DNA of 64,000 nucleotides, taken from assembly GCF_032598905.1 (NCBI RefSeq), contig NZ_CP122458.1, positions 5,419,001 through 5,483,000 of the forward strand, read 5' to 3'. Source of the DNA: Streptomyces sp. 11x1. Its GTDB lineage: Bacteria > Actinomycetota > Actinomycetes > Streptomycetales > Streptomycetaceae. Position numbers and translations under genes: made by a program. Shown here piece after piece: positions 42,961 to 51,757 of this stretch. The notes under the pieces are model-generated. The model did no database searches. It was not told where the DNA came from and was given only the letters and a program-made list of their open reading frames with translations. Within the stretch, counting starts at the first letter, position 1; each line of letters opens with the position of its first letter.

Positions 42961-45486
42961 CTACTCGCCGGGGTGCGCGAGTTCGATGTCGTGGCCGTCG
43001 ACGCCGGGGCCGCTGACCGTCAGGGCCGTGGCCACGGGCGGGTAACCGGTCGCGATGACCGTGTACTCGCCGCCGTCCAGGTCGGCGAAGGCGTACGCCC
43101 CGTCCGCGCCGGTGGTGGCCGTGCCGACCACGTTGCCCGCCGCGTCGACGAGGGTCACGCGGGCGTCGGCCAGCACCCCGCCCGGCGCCCGTACGACCCC
43201 CTGGAGCCGGGCCCCGGCCTCCAGGTCGATCTCGATCCGGGTGATCCCGGTGCCGCCGACCTCGACGGGCAGGCCACGCGGGCGGAACCCGGCGGCGTTC
43301 ACCGCGACGGTCACCCCGCCCGGCACCAGCTCGCCGAAGCCGAACTCGCCCTGCTCACCGGTGACTCCACTGGCCAGCACGTCGCCACGCACATCGGTCA
43401 CGACGACCATGGCGTCCTTCACGCCCTGTCCGGCCCCGGCGGCCCGCACCACACCGCTCAGCCCGCTGGTCCCGCTGAGCAGGATGTCGTACGCGACCGG
43501 CTCGTCGTTCACGACGACCGTGGACGCCTGCGGCTGGAACCCGTCGGCGGCCGCGATCAGGACGTACGACCCGGCGGCGGGCGCGTCCACCGCGTAGGCC
43601 CCGTCGGCCCCCGCGACCGAACGGCCGAGCTGCCGCCCGCCGAGCGAGATCAGGGTGACGGCGGCCCGCGGCACGGGCACGCCCTCGGCCCCGCGGACCT
43701 GCCCCTGTACGGGGATGCAGCCGCCGGTACCGCTGCCGGCGCCCGTGACCGGGGCGGCCTCGGCCGAGGCCGTTGCCCGGGGTGCGTCGGCAGCGGCGGA
43801 GCCGGTGGACACCGTGGCCGGAGTCCCGGCAGGGACCGCCTCGGTCGGCCGGGTCGCGTCGGTCGCCCGAGGCACGTCGGTCGTCTGGGCCGCCTGGGCG
43901 AGCGCTCCGGTGGTCCTCAGCGGGACCTCCTTGATGAAGAGGGAGAAGACGAGCGCGAGGACGGCGAAGGGGGCGGCGTAGAGGAAGACGTCTCCGATGC
44001 CGTGGCCGTAGGCGCTCTCCATGACCGTGCGGATCGGCGCGGGCAGCGCGTCCAGGTCGGGGATCTCACCGTGGCCCGAGCCCGAGCCGGAGACCCCGAG
44101 CCTGGCGAGGCCCTCCTCGGCGTAGTGCGTGATCCGGTGGCTCAGCACCGCGCCCAGCGCCGAGACGCCGATCGCGCCGCCGAGGGAGCGGAAGAAGGTG
44201 ACGACCGAGCTGGCGGCGCCGAGGTCGCCCGGGGCGACCTGGTTCTGGGTGCACAGGACCAGGTTCTGCATCATCATGCCGACGCCGAGCCCGAGCAGCG
44301 CCATGAAGATCGCCACGTGCCAGTACGGGGTGTCGTGGCGGAGGGTGCCCAGCAGGCCGAGGCCCGCGGTGACCAGCACACCGCCGGCGAGCAGCCAGGC
44401 CTTCCAGCGGCCGGTGCGGGTGATGACCTGTCCGGAGACGGTCGAGGAGACGAACAGACCGGCGATCATCGGGATGGTCAGGACGCCGGACATGGTCGGG
44501 GACTTGTCGCGGGCCAGCTGGAAGTACTGGCTGAAGAAGATGGTGCCGGAGAACATCGCGACGCCGACGAAGAGCGAGGCCAGCGAGGCCAGGGTGATCG
44601 TCCGGTTGCGGAAGAGCCGCAGCGGGATGATCGGCTCGCTCGCCTTCGCCTCGACGAGGAGGAAGAGCCCCAGCAGCAGAACCGTGCCGCCGACCATCGC
44701 GTACGTCTGCCACGACACCCAGTCGTACTTGTCACCGGCGAACGTCACCCAGATCAGCAGCAGGCAGACCGCGGCGGTGATGAGGAACGCGCCGGCCCAG
44801 TCGACCTTGACCTTGCGCTTGACCACCGGCAGGTGCAGCGTCCGCTGCAGCACGACCAGCGCGATGACGGCGAAGGGGACGCCGACGTAGAAGCACCAGC
44901 GCCAGCCGAGCCAGCTGGTGTCGGTGATGACACCGCCGACCAGCGGACCGCCGACCATGGCGGTGGCGAAGGTGGCGCCGAGGTAGCCGTTGTACCGGCC
45001 GCGCTCACGCGGGGAGATCATCGCCGCGAGGATGATCTGGGCCAGCGAGGAGAGCCCGCCCATGCCGATGCCCTGGACCGCGCGGAACCCGATGAGCATC
45101 CCGGCGTTCTGCGAGAGTCCGGCGGCGGCCGATCCCAGCACGAAGATCACGAGCGCGAGCTGGATCAGCAGCTTCTTGGAGAACAGGTCGGCGAGCTTGC
45201 CCCACAGCGGGGTGGACGCGGTCATCGCCAGCAGCGACGCGGTCACCACCCAGGTGTACGCGCTCTGGCCGCCGCCGAGGTCCTTGATGATGTCCGGCAG
45301 CGCGTTCGACACGATCGTCGACGACAGGATCGCCACGAACATGCCGAGCAGCAGCCCGGTCAGCGCTTCCATGATCTGCCGGTGGGTCATCGGGGCGTGG
45401 TCGCCACCGCCGTGGGGGGCACCCTTGGCGGGTCCTCCACCGTGCTTGGCGTGAGCCCGCACACCGGCTGGTGTGGTCGTTGCCAT
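42961..45486 (-). CDS. DHA2-type MFS exporter fused to carboxypeptidase-regulatory-like repeats
   Basis: From the ATG at 45486 (AGGAAAAGGAAG upstream) the protein has 841 residues. A 14-helix drug:H+ antiporter part (about 35-540) contains the motifs PLWGKLADLFSKKLLIQLA (A), RAVQGIGMGGLSSLAQI and GYLGATFATAMVGGPLVGGV (C). A Thr/Ala linker is followed by three beta-sandwich repeats (about 590-835: PVQGQVRGAEGVPVPRAAVT, LSGVVRAAGAGQGVKDAMV, LQGVVRAPGGVLADARVTL). Such a C-terminal soluble extension on an exporter is unusual. The MarR gene upstream, in the same orientation, probably regulates it. Confidence 0.9.
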   Translation of the reverse strand: MATTTPAGVRAHAKHGGGPAKGAPHGGGDHAPMTHRQIMEALTGLLLGMFVAILSSTIVSNALPDIIKDLGGGQSAYTWVVTASLLAMTASTPLWGKLADLFSKKLLIQLALVIFVLGSAAAGLSQNAGMLIGFRAVQGIGMGGLSSLAQIILAAMISPRERGRYNGYLGATFATAMVGGPLVGGVITDTSWLGWRWCFYVGVPFAVIALVVLQRTLHLPVVKRKVKVDWAGAFLITAAVCLLLIWVTFAGDKYDWVSWQTYAMVGGTVLLLGLFLLVEAKASEPIIPLRLFRNRTITLASLASLFVGVAMFSGTIFFSQYFQLARDKSPTMSGVLTIPMIAGLFVSSTVSGQVITRTGRWKAWLLAGGVLVTAGLGLLGTLRHDTPYWHVAIFMALLGLGVGMMMQNLVLCTQNQVAPGDLGAASSVVTFFRSLGGAIGVSALGAVLSHRITHYAEEGLARLGVSGSGSGHGEIPDLDALPAPIRTVMESAYGHGIGDVFLYAAPFAVLALVFSLFIKEVPLRTTGALAQAAQTTDVPRATDATRPTEAVPAGTPATVSTGSAAADAPRATASAEAAPVTGAGSGTGGCIPVQGQVRGAEGVPVPRAAVTLISLGGRQLGRSVAGADGAYAVDAPAAGSYVLIAAADGFQPQASTVVVNDEPVAYDILLSGTSGLSGVVRAAGAGQGVKDAMVVVTDVRGDVLASGVTGEQGEFGFGELVPGGVTVAVNAAGFRPRGLPVEVGGTGITRIEIDLEAGARLQGVVRAPGGVLADARVTLVDAAGNVVGTATTGADGAYAFADLDGGEYTVIATGYPPVATALTVSGPGVDGHDIELAHPGE

Positions 45487-45608
45487 GGGGCTTCCTTTTC
45501 CTACGGGTCTTTGCGGGTGTACGGGTTGTGGTGGTGACCGCCGCGACGCGGACGTACGGGTGGGTCGCGCCCTCGGCCGAACTCGGCCGCGCTCGGCGAA
45601 CCAGGTCG

Positions 45609-46097
45609 CTATACGGACGTGCGGGTCGGCGCGGTCGGCGGGGTCGGCGGGGCCGTTGTCCGGGCCGGCGCGGGGGCGTCGAAGCTCTCCCGCAGTCGGC
45701 CCAGGAGTCGGGCCAGCTGTCCGACCTCGTCGTCGGACCAGTCGCTCAGCCGGGCGGCCATCAGCCGGCTGGTGCGCCGGTACAGCTCGGTGACCACGGC
45801 CCGGCCCTCGGGGGTCAGGCGCAGGATGCGTGAGCGTTTGTCCGCCGGGTCGGGGAGGCGTTCGATCCAGCCCCGCTCGGCGACGTGCGCGACGTGTCGG
45901 CTGGTCACCGACATGTCGACGGAGAGCAGTTCCGCGAGCCTGCTCATCCGCATCTCGCCGTGCCGGCCGAGCAGCGTCAGGACTCCCGCCGATCCGCCGG
46001 GGCACTCGTACGGCAGCATCCGTGCGATCTCCCGTTTGACGGCCCCGACGGCGCTGAGCTGACGGGCCAGCTCCTCGTAGTGCGCTTGCCCGGCCAT
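45609..46097 (-). CDS. MarR-family repressor
   Basis: The 162-residue protein from an ATG with GGGAGGGAG upstream has the winged helix-turn-helix at about 40-110 (GVLTLLGRHGEMRMSRLAEL, VDMSVTSRHVAHVAERGWIE, RLPDPADKRSRILRLTPEG). Dimerisation helices flank it, and a Thr/Pro-rich tail ends the protein. It precedes the exporter gene in the same direction. Two operator-like palindromes lie just upstream of its start, so autoregulation and control of the exporter are likely. Confidence 0.9.
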   Translation of the reverse strand: MAGQAHYEELARQLSAVGAVKREIARMLPYECPGGSAGVLTLLGRHGEMRMSRLAELLSVDMSVTSRHVAHVAERGWIERLPDPADKRSRILRLTPEGRAVVTELYRRTSRLMAARLSDWSDDEVGQLARLLGRLRESFDAPAPARTTAPPTPPTAPTRTSV

Positions 46098-46115
46098 CGA
46101 CTCCCTCCCGCTTTG

Positions 46116-46157
46116 TTGCTTAGGGCAACCATATGACTGGATGGTTGCTGCAGGCAA
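46116..46157. promoter_or_regulatory. two TTGC-N5-GCAA operator-like sites
   Basis: TTGCTTAGGGCAA (46116-46128) and TTGCTGCAGGCAA (46145-46157) are two palindromic sites spaced 29 bp centre to centre, about three helical turns. They lie between the MarR gene and the divergent small membrane-protein gene, so a MarR dimer on each could repress both. Confidence 0.65.
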
Positions 46158-46268
46158 ATGAAAACGGGGTCGCGTGGCCCAAGTCTTGGCAAAGGGGAAC
46201 GGTCGGAGCCTCCCGGGCGGACAACCCCGCTTGGGCCCGTCCTGCCGGATTCGCTAAGGTCTCGGGCC

Positions 46269-46469
46269 ATGGCCGACAACCAGAACCCCCAGGGCAACTA
46301 CGACCCCGCGGGGAGCACGCAGATGTTCCGCGCCTTCGTCGACGAGACGCCGGCGGGGGGGCGACAGGCCGCCGCGACGGGGTCCTCCGGGCCGCGGGTC
46401 GGTGTGATCGTCGGGGTGATCGCGGCGGTGGCGGTGGTGGCCACGGTGGTGTGGCTCGCGCTGGCGTGA
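46269..46469 (+). CDS. 66-residue tail-anchored membrane protein
   Basis: The product has a hydrophilic N-terminus (MADNQNPQGNYDPAGSTQMF then RAFVDETPAGG) and one C-terminal membrane helix (VGVIVGVIAAVAVVATVVWL). I recognise no family. It diverges from the MarR gene across the double operator. The ribosome site is weak (AAGG 10 bp upstream). Confidence 0.65.
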   Translation: MADNQNPQGNYDPAGSTQMFRAFVDETPAGGRQAAATGSSGPRVGVIVGVIAAVAVVATVVWLALA

Positions 46470-46865
46470 GGCCGTAGGTGGGCTGCCGGTGCCTACTCGG
46501 TGGCCGGGTGAGGTGCGTTGGCGACCGCGGGCCCGGTGGGGCTTCTCGCGCAGTTCCCCGCGCCCCCGAAAATCAGGGGCTGCGCCCCATGCTTTTCATC
46601 GGCCGCAGCTCCGCCGTCTTTCAGGCCCGCAGGGCCTGGTCTTTGTCTCTAAGGGGCGCGGGGAACTGCGCGAGCAACCACGAACCACCCGCACCCACCA
46701 ACGCACCGCACCGCACCCGGCAGGCAACCAGGCGTACCCGGCAGCCGAGTGGGCACCGGCAGCTGAATAGGCGCCCGCAGCCGCGTGCGCTCACACGCCG
46801 ACCGCCGGGCTGCCCTGGAACTCGGCAGCCCGGCGGTCACGCGTCAACGCGTGGCGGACGCGGCC
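46470..46865. other. intergenic region with inverted dispersed repeats
   Basis: GCGCAGTTCCCCGCGCCCC (46548) and its inverse AGGGGCGCGGGGAACTGCGC (46652-46671) face each other across 85 bp, so this stretch can fold into a long hairpin separating the convergent neighbours. Nothing else is seen. Confidence 0.6.
46652..46671 (-). repeat. dispersed 20-bp GC-rich repeat, inverted copy
   Basis: It is the exact reverse complement of the 20-mer at 40406-40425, paired with the direct copy at 46548-46566. Confidence 0.85.
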
Positions 46866-47786
46866 TCAGTCGGAGATCAGGCCCTCGCGGAGCTGCGCCA
46901 AGGTCCGGGTCAGGAGCCGGGAGACGTGCATCTGGGAGATGCCGACCTCTTCGCCGATCTGGGACTGCGTCATGTTCGCGAAGAACCGGAGCATGATGAT
47001 CCGGCGCTCGCGCGGCGGCAGCTTGGCCAGCAGCGGCTTCAGGGACTCCCGGTACTCCACGCCCTCCAGCGCCGTGTCCTCGTAGCCGAGGCGGTCCGCG
47101 AGGGAGCCCTCGCCGCCGTCGTCCTCGGGCGCCGGGGAGTCGAGCGAGGACGCCGTGTACGCGTTGCCGACGGCGAGGCCGTCGACCACGTCCTCCTCCG
47201 AGACGCCCAGCACCGCGGCGAGTTCGGTGACCGTCGGCGAGCGGTCGAGCTTCTGCGAGAGCTCATCACTGGCCTTGGTGAGCGCCAGCCGCAGTTCCTG
47301 CAGCCGCCGCGGCACCCGGACCGACCATGACGTGTCGCGGAAGAAGCGCTTGATCTCGCCCACGACCGTCGGCATCGCGAACGTCGGGAACTCCACGCCC
47401 CGTTCGCAGTCGAAGCGGTCGATCGCCTTGATCAGGCCGATCGTGCCGACCTGGACGATGTCCTCCATCGGTTCGTTGCGCGACCGGAAACGTGCGGCGG
47501 CGTAACGCACCAGCGGGAGGTTGAGCTCGATCAGGGTGTCCCGGACGTAGGCGCGCTCGGGGCTGTTCTCGTCCAACGCGGCGAGCCGCAGGAACAGGGA
47601 GCGGGACAGGGTGCGGGTGTCGATGTTCGCCGAGGCCGACAAGGCCGGGAACTCAGACGCCGGCGGAGCCTGGGGACCGGGAAGGCCCTCGAGCGCCTGA
47701 AGGTCCTGAGGGGCCTGGATAGCTTCGGGCGCGGTTTCGCTCTTGGCGAGCGTGAGCACCTTCGAGCTGCCCTGGTCTGCGGACAT
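46866..47786 (-). CDS. SigB/SigF-type sigma factor (SigN-like by position)
   Basis: From the ATG at 47786 (AAAGGGGGTGGC upstream) the protein has 306 residues. An acidic Pro/Ala-rich leader of about 55 residues precedes regions 1.2/2 ([58 protein letters not shown]), 3 (VPRRLQELRLALTKASDEL) and 4 ([40 protein letters not shown]). This is the stress/sporulation SigB family. From memory, S. coelicolor has sigN next to sigF in this neighbourhood. No anti-sigma factor gene is adjacent. Confidence 0.88.
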   Translation of the reverse strand: MSADQGSSKVLTLAKSETAPEAIQAPQDLQALEGLPGPQAPPASEFPALSASANIDTRTLSRSLFLRLAALDENSPERAYVRDTLIELNLPLVRYAAARFRSRNEPMEDIVQVGTIGLIKAIDRFDCERGVEFPTFAMPTVVGEIKRFFRDTSWSVRVPRRLQELRLALTKASDELSQKLDRSPTVTELAAVLGVSEEDVVDGLAVGNAYTASSLDSPAPEDDGGEGSLADRLGYEDTALEGVEYRESLKPLLAKLPPRERRIIMLRFFANMTQSQIGEEVGISQMHVSRLLTRTLAQLREGLISD

Positions 47787-48295
47787 GCCACCCCCTTTGG
47801 GTCGCGGACGGTCGCGGCGGACGCTCCCGTCGTAAGGAACGCAGCCTCCACCTGAATACCGGCGGCGAGGCCACGGCAAACGCGCTGGGGGAAGAATGTC
47901 ACACGTCGGCAACGCGATGTAGTGACATGTCGACATGGAGAGGGTGAATAGGCCCTGGAAAAAGGCGTTCTGATGGGATTTCAGAGCGGATCGACCTGAA
48001 AGAGCCTCAGTGAGCGATTCGCTCTCACTGGTGACATCTCGACAGCGCATTCGGTCACGCCCATGGCCTGCGCACGCGTACCGTTGGCCGATTCTGTGCG
48101 CCCCGCCTGCCATCGTGCGCCCCGCGTGCCCCATGGTCCATCCGGGAAGGGGTGGACGGTTCCTTGTTACCGAGGGTCACGTGTGAACGCCCTGAAGGGG
48201 CGCGGGGAACTGCGCGACCGGCCTCGAACGCACCCGCGCCCGCAAAGCGACATAAACCCGGCAGGCGCAGAGGCACCCGGCGGCCGGGCGGAGCC
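47787..48295. other. intergenic region between the two sigma factor genes
   Basis: It holds the promoter region of the left sigma gene and one inverted copy of the dispersed 20-mer (48196-48215), which lies downstream of the right sigma gene and may terminate it. The frames present are shadows, and no small gene is supported. Confidence 0.55.
48196..48215 (-). repeat. dispersed 20-bp GC-rich repeat, inverted copy
   Basis: It is the exact reverse complement of the 20-mer at 40406-40425 and lies 80 bp beyond the stop codon of the right sigma factor gene. Confidence 0.85.
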
Positions 48296-49183
48296 CTACA
48301 CCTCGATCCGGTTGGCCGACCGCAGCCGCGCGAAGCTCCGCGCCAGCAGCCGCGACACATGCATCTGGGAGACCCCCAGCTCGGCACTGATCTGCGACTG
48401 CGTGAGGTTGCTGTAGTAACGGAGCAGCAGGATCCGCTGCTCGCGTTCGGGGAGTTGGACGAGGAGGTGCCGTACGAGGTCACGGTGTTCGACCCCGTCG
48501 AGTTCGGGGTCCTCGTAGCCGAGCCGGTCCAGCAGCCCCGGCAGCCCGTCGCCCTCCTGTGCGGCCTCCAGCGAGGTCGCGTGGTACGAGCGGCCCGCCT
48601 CGATGCAGGACAGGACCTCTTCCTCGGTGATGCGCAGCCGCTCGGCGATCTCCGCGGTGGAGGGGGTGCGGCCGAAGGCGGTGGTGAGGTCCTCGGTCGC
48701 GCTGTTCACCTGGACCCACAACTCGTGCAGCCGGCGCGGGACGTGGACCGTGCGGACGTTGTCGCGGAAGTACCGCTTGATCTCCCCGACGACGGTCGGC
48801 ATGGCGAAGGTCGGGAACTGCACGCCGCGGTCGGGGTCGAAACGGTCGATCGCGTTGATCAGTCCGATGGTGCCGACCTGGACCACGTCCTCCATGGGCT
48901 CGTTGCGGGAGCGGAAACGGGCGGCCGCGTAGCGCACGAGCGGGAGGTTCGCCTCGATGAGCGCCCCGCGCACGCGGTTGTGCTCCGGAGTGCCCGGCGC
49001 GAGATGCTTCAGCTCGCCGAACAGGACCTGGGTGAGGGCCCGGGTGTCGGCGCCGCGACGTTTTTCCGGGGCGGGGGCCGTGGCCTGGCTGGTGACCTGG
49101 GCCGGTGCGGCATCGGGAGCGGGGACGTCTTCCTGGGGAGGCGCAGTACTGGCCGACACGGTCAACGCCACCTCTTCATCCAT
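48296..49183 (-). CDS. sigF: SigB-family sigma factor, probable SigF
   Basis: The 295-residue protein has an Ala/Pro-rich N-terminus and then regions 2 ([40 protein letters not shown]), 3 ([40 protein letters not shown]) and 4 ([40 protein letters not shown]). It ends RSANRIEV. The sequence and its neighbours (Dabb protein, tRNA-Ser, tadA, upp) fit the spore-specific SigF of Streptomyces. Start choice: ATG at 49183; an in-frame TTG 15 bp upstream is possible. It shares the highly similar region-2 block with the sigma factor next door, which points to duplication. Confidence 0.85.
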   Translation of the reverse strand: MDEEVALTVSASTAPPQEDVPAPDAAPAQVTSQATAPAPEKRRGADTRALTQVLFGELKHLAPGTPEHNRVRGALIEANLPLVRYAAARFRSRNEPMEDVVQVGTIGLINAIDRFDPDRGVQFPTFAMPTVVGEIKRYFRDNVRTVHVPRRLHELWVQVNSATEDLTTAFGRTPSTAEIAERLRITEEEVLSCIEAGRSYHATSLEAAQEGDGLPGLLDRLGYEDPELDGVEHRDLVRHLLVQLPEREQRILLLRYYSNLTQSQISAELGVSQMHVSRLLARSFARLRSANRIEV

Positions 49184-49406
49184 CAACTCAACCGTCAAAA
49201 GCGGTCATAGCATCACAAGACATGTGCACTGTGATCAAGCACCGCATATCGCCGTGTTGAGAAAAAAGCCCCGCGCTGCGGGAGCGAGGGGCGGAGAAGA
49301 CGTGAGGGACGAACGCCGGAAAGGCGTCGGGGAAGGGCGAAGCCGGACCGCGGAAGTGGGTGCGGCTGAGAACGAGAGGGTGCAGTCCAGCGCGGGCGGG
49401 CGCGGC

Positions 49407-49700
49407 TCAGAACTCGTAGTCGGCGATGATCCACGTCGCGAACTCGCGCCACAGCGCCACGCCCGCCTGGTGGTCCGGGTGTTCGACGTACGTCCGCAGC
49501 GCGTCCGCGTCGTCGAATGCGGAGTTGATCGCGAAGTCGTAGGCGATGGGGCGGTCGCTGACGTTCCAGCCCAGCTCCCAGAAGCGGATCTCGCCGATCG
49601 TGCCGTCCAGCGCGCGGAACGCGTCCACACCCTTCACGACCCGCGGGTCGTCGCGCTCGACGCCCTCGTTGAGCTTGAAGAGGACCAGGTGGCGGATCAT
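49407..49700 (-). CDS. Dabb-family (stress-responsive alpha/beta barrel) protein
   Basis: The 97-residue protein has the ferredoxin-like Dabb pattern: MIRHLVLFKLNEGVERDDPR at the start, IREIRF-type strand EIRFWELGWNVSDRPIAYDF, and YVEHPDHQAGVALWREFATW near the end. Family members form dimeric barrels and are variously linked to stress or small-molecule binding; no specific reaction can be named. It is separated from the sigma gene by about 220 bp of gene-free sequence. Confidence 0.88.
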   Translation of the reverse strand: MIRHLVLFKLNEGVERDDPRVVKGVDAFRALDGTIGEIRFWELGWNVSDRPIAYDFAINSAFDDADALRTYVEHPDHQAGVALWREFATWIIADYEF

Positions 49701-49758
49701 GGGCGCTCCGGAGCGGTCGTACGAGGTACTGGGGTAGCGGCGGCCGGGGCCGCGCGGG

Positions 49759-49935
49759 CTACTGGGCCCCGTCGGCGATCCAGGTGAAGAAGTCGCCGAT
49801 GGCCCCAGCGGCGTTGGATATGCCCTCGAACCCTATCTGGACGTAGCCGGCGGCCCCTCTCGGGTCCGTGATGATCACGTAGGCCACGAAGACCACGAGC
49901 ACGTACAGTGCGATCTTCTTCCCCTGCACCGCCAC
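49759..49935 (-). CDS. 58-residue membrane protein
   Basis: The GTG at 49935 is preceded by GGGGAGG at 5 bp. The product reads VAVQGKKIALYVLVVFVAYV, then IITDPRGAAGYVQIGFEGIS and NAAGAIGDFFTWIADGAQ. It has one N-terminal membrane helix and an amphipathic C-terminus. Strong ribosome site, high third-position GC and a compact product support a real gene. It lies between the Dabb gene and tRNA-Ser. Function unknown. Confidence 0.7.
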   Translation of the reverse strand: MAVQGKKIALYVLVVFVAYVIITDPRGAAGYVQIGFEGISNAAGAIGDFFTWIADGAQ

Positions 49936-50049
49936 CGCGGCCTCCCCCGCCTCTTGTGCCCTGTGGGCCCCATGGGTCCCCCTTTGTCGGCGGCGAGTGT
50001 AACCCGATCATGCGTTCGTAGGAGAGGCGGCGGAGCCGGGGAACGCAGA

Positions 50050-50077
50050 AAGGGCCCCGTCTGACGACGGGGCCCTT
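50050..50077 (-). terminator. tRNA-Ser(CGA) terminator hairpin
   Basis: AAGGGCCCCGTC and GACGGGGCCCTT are perfectly complementary with a 4-base loop, 6 bp beyond the 3' end of the minus-strand tRNA. Confidence 0.8.
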
Positions 50078-50083
50078 CTCCAG

Positions 50084-50168
50084 CGGTAGCGGAGGGATTT
50101 GAACCCTCGGTGACTTGCGCCACACTCGCTTTCGAGGCGAGCTCCTTCGGCCGCTCGGACACGCTACC
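50084..50168 (-). tRNA. tRNA-Ser(CGA)
   Basis: On the minus strand, acceptor GGTAGCG pairs with CGCTACC with discriminator G. The anticodon loop CTCGAAA gives anticodon CGA, followed by a long serine-type variable arm and T-loop TTCAAAT. CCA is not encoded. Confidence 0.95.
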
Positions 50169-50245
50169 GAGGGAGACCTTACAGCAAGGTGGGGCGTGCT
50201 TTGAAATCGGTATCGGGCGGGGGCGGAGCCCGGTGTCGGTGGGGC

Positions 50246-50809
50246 TCAGCGGGCGCGGAAGAAGTCAGTGAGAAGACGGGCGCAGTCGTCGGCGAGGACC
50301 CCCTCGACGACCTCGGGGCGGTGGTTGAGACGGCGGTCGCGTACGACGTCCCAGAGGGAGCCGGCGGCTCCGGCCTTCTCGTCGCGCGCCCCGTAGACCA
50401 CACGGTCGACCCTCGACTGCACCAGGGCGCCCGCGCACATCGTGCAGGGTTCGAGGGTGACGACCAGGGTGCAGCCGGTCAGCCGCCACTCGCCCGCCCG
50501 TCTCCCGCCACCACCCTTGCCGGAGGCGCTGCGCGCCGCTGAATCGCTCAAAGCCGCGGCGGCGCGGCGGACGGCGAGCACCTCCGCGTGCGCGGTGGGG
50601 TCGCCGGTCGCCTCGCGTTCGTTGTGTCCGGCGGCCAGTACGGTCGTGCCGTCCGGGGCCAGGACGACCGCGCCGACCGGGACGTCACCGCCCTCGGCGG
50701 CCCGCCCGGCCTCGACCAGGGCGAGCCGCATCGCGGCCCGCCACCGGTCGCGCACGGGATCGATCCCGCCCGATGCGTCCGCTCCGGTCGCTCCGGTTGC
50801 CTCGGTCAC
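50246..50809 (-). CDS. tadA: tRNA-specific adenosine deaminase
   Basis: The 187-residue protein has the cytidine/adenosine deaminase zinc motifs: HAE in DPTAHAEVLAVRRAA and PCxxC in VVTLEPCTMCAGALVQSRVD, followed by VVYGARDEKAGAAGSLWDVV and LNHRPEVVEGVLADDCARLL. It converts A34 to inosine in tRNA-Arg(ACG), a tRNA present in this window. A Ser/Gly/Lys-rich insertion (about 25 residues) precedes the strand leading to PCxxC. The start GTG at 50809 is chosen for the GGGAG upstream; about 30 N-terminal residues are poorly conserved. The associated-protein gene lies directly upstream. Confidence 0.9.
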   Translation of the reverse strand: MTEATGATGADASGGIDPVRDRWRAAMRLALVEAGRAAEGGDVPVGAVVLAPDGTTVLAAGHNEREATGDPTAHAEVLAVRRAAAALSDSAARSASGKGGGGRRAGEWRLTGCTLVVTLEPCTMCAGALVQSRVDRVVYGARDEKAGAAGSLWDVVRDRRLNHRPEVVEGVLADDCARLLTDFFRAR

Positions 50810-50840
50810 CGGCGGAAGACTCCCGGCGGGTACGGCGGAG

Positions 50841-51368
50841 TCAGCGGACCGTCTCCAGGACTTCCGATGCTCCGAGGGCCTCGGCGATCGAGTTGAGGGC
50901 GTCGTCGGCGTCGAGAGCACGCAGCTCCTTCTCGCTCACCCCCAGGTCGTCGAGGATCTCGGTGTCGCCGACGGGGCTGTGCGGAACGGTCTCGGCGCCC
51001 GTGTCGTCGTCGTCATCGTCGTCCGGATCGCCGTCCTCCGTCCCGTCCAGGTCGAGGGATTCCAGGTCGGCGTCGTCGTCGCCGGGCTCCTTCCCGAGCA
51101 GTTCGTCGGTGAGCAGGATCTCGCCGTAGCTGCTGCGGGCAGCGGCGGCGGCGTCCGACACGTAGATACGAGGGTCGTCCTCGCCATCGATGCGGACGAC
51201 GCCGAACCACGCGTCCTCCTGCTCGATGAGCACCAGCACCGTGTCGTCGTCGGGCGAGGCTTCACGGGCCAGGTCGGCCAGATCCGACAGGGTTTCCACA
51301 TCGTCGAGCTCTGTGTCGCTCGCTTCCCACCCGTCTTCGGTGCGCGCGAGCAGTGCGGCGAAGTACAC
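50841..51368 (-). CDS. tRNA adenosine deaminase-associated protein
   Basis: The 175-residue very acidic protein starts at the GTG at 51368, preceded by GGGAGAG at 5 bp (VYFAALLARTEDGWEASDTE). It has an N-terminal folded part (VLVLIEQEDAWFGVVRIDGE, IYVSDAAAAARSSYGEILL), then a long run of Asp/Glu and a C-terminal helix (LDADDALNSIAEALGASEVL). The family is known only from its constant position before tadA in actinobacteria; the function is unknown. The stop is 31 bp from the tadA start, so the two are co-transcribed. Confidence 0.85.
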   Translation of the reverse strand: MYFAALLARTEDGWEASDTELDDVETLSDLADLAREASPDDDTVLVLIEQEDAWFGVVRIDGEDDPRIYVSDAAAAARSSYGEILLTDELLGKEPGDDDADLESLDLDGTEDGDPDDDDDDDTGAETVPHSPVGDTEILDDLGVSEKELRALDADDALNSIAEALGASEVLETVR

Positions 51369-51757
51369 CGTGACTCTCCCACTGGTCATAGGTGTGCCGG
51401 TCGGGGGTCCCCCCGGCGGAGGTTGTGGGTGGGGAGGCTTGCGGTCCGAGCCCCACCCACTCGGAATCGTGGCAGAAACAGAGCGCACAGGGGACGTCTT
51501 CGGCTCCCTGTGTCCGGCTCTTTTGATCGCCGGTGGGTCCGCCGTTCACCTGCGCACCTGTTGCCGCCACCAGCGGATCGTACGCGCAGTTCCTGGCCGC
51601 ATATGCACGACCACCCCGTGAACGCCCCACACATACCCCACGAACCCGACGCATGGGCCCCATGGGCGCGTCCGCGGAGGGCCGGGGACGGCGGTGGGGG
51701 CGGGGCGAGGGCCGGAGGAAGGGCGAGGAAGGGCCCGGAGGGCGGGGCGCCCCTCGG
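51369..51757. other. intergenic region upstream of the tadA operon
   Basis: It should contain the promoter of the tadA-associated gene (minus strand). Frames crossing it are low-complexity shadows. I see no hairpin or operator worth naming. Confidence 0.45.

Noticed and set aside
42889..45537. 882-codon plus-strand frame
   Set aside because: It is antisense to the MFS exporter, which has clear membrane helices and antiporter motifs. The frame is Arg/Gly/Asp-rich with no domain.
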